Assembly: GCF_937999985.1 (NCBI RefSeq)
Contig: NZ_CALLDG010000131.1
Location: 1 to 6,209 of the forward strand
Origin: an uncultured Corynebacterium sp.
GTDB taxonomy: Bacteria; Actinomycetota; Actinomycetes; Mycobacteriales; Mycobacteriaceae
Length of the DNA stretch: 6,209 bases
Direction of reading: 5' to 3'
Below are positions 4,935-6,209 of the stretch, one piece after another. The stretch's first letter is position 1, and every line of letters begins with the position of its first letter. The position numbers were made by a program, and so were the translations under genes. The notes under the pieces are model-generated. The model worked only from the letters and a program-made list of their open reading frames with translations. It was not told the DNA's origin and searched no databases.

Positions 4935-5548
4935 ACCAGTTCCGGGAAGTTATTCGCCACGGACCCGACCTTCCTGTCCGCCTTCCTGCTGTGTACTTCT
5001 GTTGCCTTGTTTGGTGACGCCACCAGCTCCGCCCCTGCACCCTTCAGCCAAATTTCTAGCTCGTCGCCCACCAGGATCCTGGGCATGCGGCTGTGCAACC
5101 ATTCGAGTTCTGGCAGGGCCGCAACGGTAATGATGGTGCCGTAGAGCTTGCCTTCCACGGCCTTGCACAGCCCGGCGGCGTACAGGGGGTGGCCGTCGGT
5201 GGCGGTGGTGAACCAGGGTTGCTTCTTGCCATCCTCCCCGACCGTCCACTCGTACCAGCCGTCCATCGGGAAAGCGCATGGCAGGGAGCCAACAAACAGG
5301 GGTTTGGAGAATGCGGTCTCTCCCCGCGCGTTGAACACCGTCTTCGGCGGGTAGCCCCAGCGTGCGGGGCCGATCGCAGCCTCGCTTCTAAACTCCCGCA
5401 CGATGGGCACCTCGGTGGTGGGGGCCACGTTGTAGTTAGCGGGCCACTCCCCGGCCCCGGCGCGGCGTATGCGCGGGGCTCCCAGCCGTCGTTGCAGGTC
5501 ACCCGAAAGCTCTTCTAAGGAGCTGAACAATACGTATCGGCCACACAT
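4916..5548 (-). CDS. yedK: SRAP-domain abasic-site protection protein (YedK/HMCES family), 210 aa
   Basis: Members bind single-stranded DNA at abasic sites and form a covalent thiazolidine link through Cys2, shielding the lesion from strand breakage. The required residues are visible: C2 in MCGRY, N73 in FNARGET, E100 in DGWYEW and H152 in HSRMPR. They correspond in order and spacing to C2, N75, E105 and H160 of E. coli YedK. NYNVAPT at 38-44 and WGYPPK at 64-69 are further family landmarks. The length is normal. The ATG at 5548 is fixed by the need for Cys2. The ribosome-binding site is weak (GGGCGAG close to the start). A -10-like CATAAT lies at 5562-5557 without a clear -35. The gene precedes sigH by 33 nt and overlaps its promoter, which suggests partial co-transcription. 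Activity is inferred from the intact residues. Confidence 0.94.
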   Translation of the reverse strand: MCGRYVLFSSLEELSGDLQRRLGAPRIRRAGAGEWPANYNVAPTTEVPIVREFRSEAAIGPARWGYPPKTVFNARGETAFSKPLFVGSLPCAFPMDGWYEWTVGEDGKKQPWFTTATDGHPLYAAGLCKAVEGKLYGTIITVAALPELEWLHSRMPRILVGDELEIWLKGAGAELVASPNKATEVHSRKADRKVGSVANNFPELVGMNRR

Positions 5549-5593
5549 ACTCGCCCATTATGCCCACCCCGCACTTCTTTTCCAGCGAAAAAG

Positions 5594-5602
5594 TGAGACA
5601 AT
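5594..5602 (+). promoter_or_regulatory. Candidate extended -10 of aroA
   Basis: TGAGACAAT is a TGn extension followed by GACAAT (5597-5602), which keeps the A, A and T positions of the corynebacterial TAnAnT -10. No fair -35 is present, as is common with extended -10 promoters. The predicted start lies at about 5609, which is itself the second in-frame ATG of aroA, so the transcript could be leaderless. The yedK start is only 60 nt away on the other strand. Confidence 0.4.
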
Positions 5603-5608
5603 ATGGGT

Positions 5609-6209
5609 ATGTCTGCAGGTATGTCTGAACAACTCTGGCCGGCTCCGGTCGCCACCGAGCCCGTGCAGGCCACCGTGGCTATCCCCGGCTCGAAATCCAT
5701 TACAAACCGTGCGCTGATCCTCGCCGCGCTGGCGAATGCGCCTTCCACCATCACCGGCGGTCTGGTTAGCCGCGATACGGAACTGATGATGTCGGCTCTG
5801 CGTTCCATGGGAACCCAGATCCTGTTGAAGAACGACCAGATGTACGTCACCCCGGCGGAGAAGCTGCACGGTGGTCAGGTGGATTGCGGCCTGGCTGGCA
5901 CGGTGATGCGCTTCGTCCCGCCGATCGCTGCCCTGGCCACCGGCACGGTTGCCTTCGACGGTGATGTGGAGGCCCGCCGCCGCCCGATGTCCACCACCTT
6001 GGATTCCCTGCGAGCCCTCGGCGCCACCGTGAACACCAGCACCGAGTGCAACCCGGAGGGGCTGCCCTTCTTCGTGGAGGGCTCCGGGGAGATCCAGGGT
6101 GGGGAGATCACCATCGATGCCTCCGAGTCCTCCCAGTTCGTCAGCGGCCTGCTGCTGGCCGTCGCGCGCTTTACCGAGGGCGTCACCGTTATCCACGAGG
6201 GAAACTCCC
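5609..6209 (+). CDS. aroA: 3-phosphoshikimate 1-carboxyvinyltransferase (EPSP synthase), 5' part
   Basis: AroA transfers enolpyruvyl from PEP to shikimate-3-phosphate in the shikimate pathway to aromatic amino acids; it is cytoplasmic. The first domain shows the substrate-binding PGSKSITNRALIL with its Lys, Ser and Arg. It also shows SRDTELM, CGLAGTVMRFVPP (the AGT-R loop at the PEP site), ARRRPM and ASESSQFVSGLLL, all in the usual order and close to M. tuberculosis AroA. The gene is cut by the right edge after about 200 of the usual 430 or so codons; no frameshift is seen. Three in-frame ATGs (5603, 5609, 5621) compete. None has a good ribosome-binding site. 5609 is chosen because the extended -10 predicts a transcript starting there, while family similarity begins only after 5621 (SEQLWPAP). 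Confidence 0.95.
   Translation, partial: MSAGMSEQLWPAPVATEPVQATVAIPGSKSITNRALILAALANAPSTITGGLVSRDTELMMSALRSMGTQILLKNDQMYVTPAEKLHGGQVDCGLAGTVMRFVPPIAALATGTVAFDGDVEARRRPMSTTLDSLRALGATVNTSTECNPEGLPFFVEGSGEIQGGEITIDASESSQFVSGLLLAVARFTEGVTVIHEGNS

Noticed and set aside
5558..6196. Minus-strand open frame of 212 codons opposite aroA
   Set aside because: aroA motifs are intact on the plus strand, and the antisense product is rich in Gly, Gln and His without family features.

Overview
The window looks chromosomal and actinobacterial, most likely Corynebacterium or a close relative in the Mycobacteriales. Coding sequence is GC-rich. Several gene products resemble Mycobacterium tuberculosis proteins from one chromosomal neighbourhood as I recall it: TB9.4/DUF3107, RhlE (Rv3211), Rv3212, WhiB1 (Rv3219), RshA, SigH (Rv3223c), the SRAP protein Rv3226c and AroA (Rv3227). 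A near-perfect CRP/GlxR-type operator and a string of short-leader genes also fit corynebacteria. No mobile element, tRNA, rRNA or CRISPR array was seen. This is a conserved core region, not an accessory island.

Left part (1-3099). Beyond a GC-rich hairpin and a possible minus-strand gene start at the left edge, a small DUF3107 gene (minus) is divergent from a DEAD-box RNA helicase of the RhlE type (plus). The helicase stop overlaps the start of the next gene by 4 nt. That gene encodes a protein with one membrane anchor and an extracytoplasmic beta-propeller-like domain (Rv3212-like).

Middle (3100-3967). A 364-bp noncoding region precedes whiB1. It carries an 18-bp CRP/GlxR palindrome and an unexplained 31-bp dyad. 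WhiB1 is followed by a 24-codon gene for ribosomal protein bL37, which has its own promoter and is too short for routine ORF calling. A long bidirectional-type terminator hairpin separates it from the convergent minus-strand block.

Right part (3968-6209). On the minus strand yedK (SRAP abasic-site protection), sigH (thiol/heat-stress ECF sigma factor) and rshA (its zinc anti-sigma factor) run in the same direction with gaps of 33 and 6 nt, using the start chosen for sigH. A textbook sigma-H promoter (GGGAAT, 18-nt spacer, CGTT) straddles the end of yedK just ahead of sigH, which predicts autoregulation. Divergent from yedK, aroA (EPSP synthase) begins with three in-frame ATGs and possibly no leader. 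It runs off the right edge.

The common thread is regulation of growth and redox stress: WhiB1 and SigH-RshA are both thiol or metal-cofactor switches, and both upstream regions carry recognisable control sites. I did not find a wholly new system. The best leads are the uncharacterised 31-bp dyad in the whiB1 leader, the sigma-H promoter inside the yedK end, and the AQNK repeats at the SigH C-terminus.
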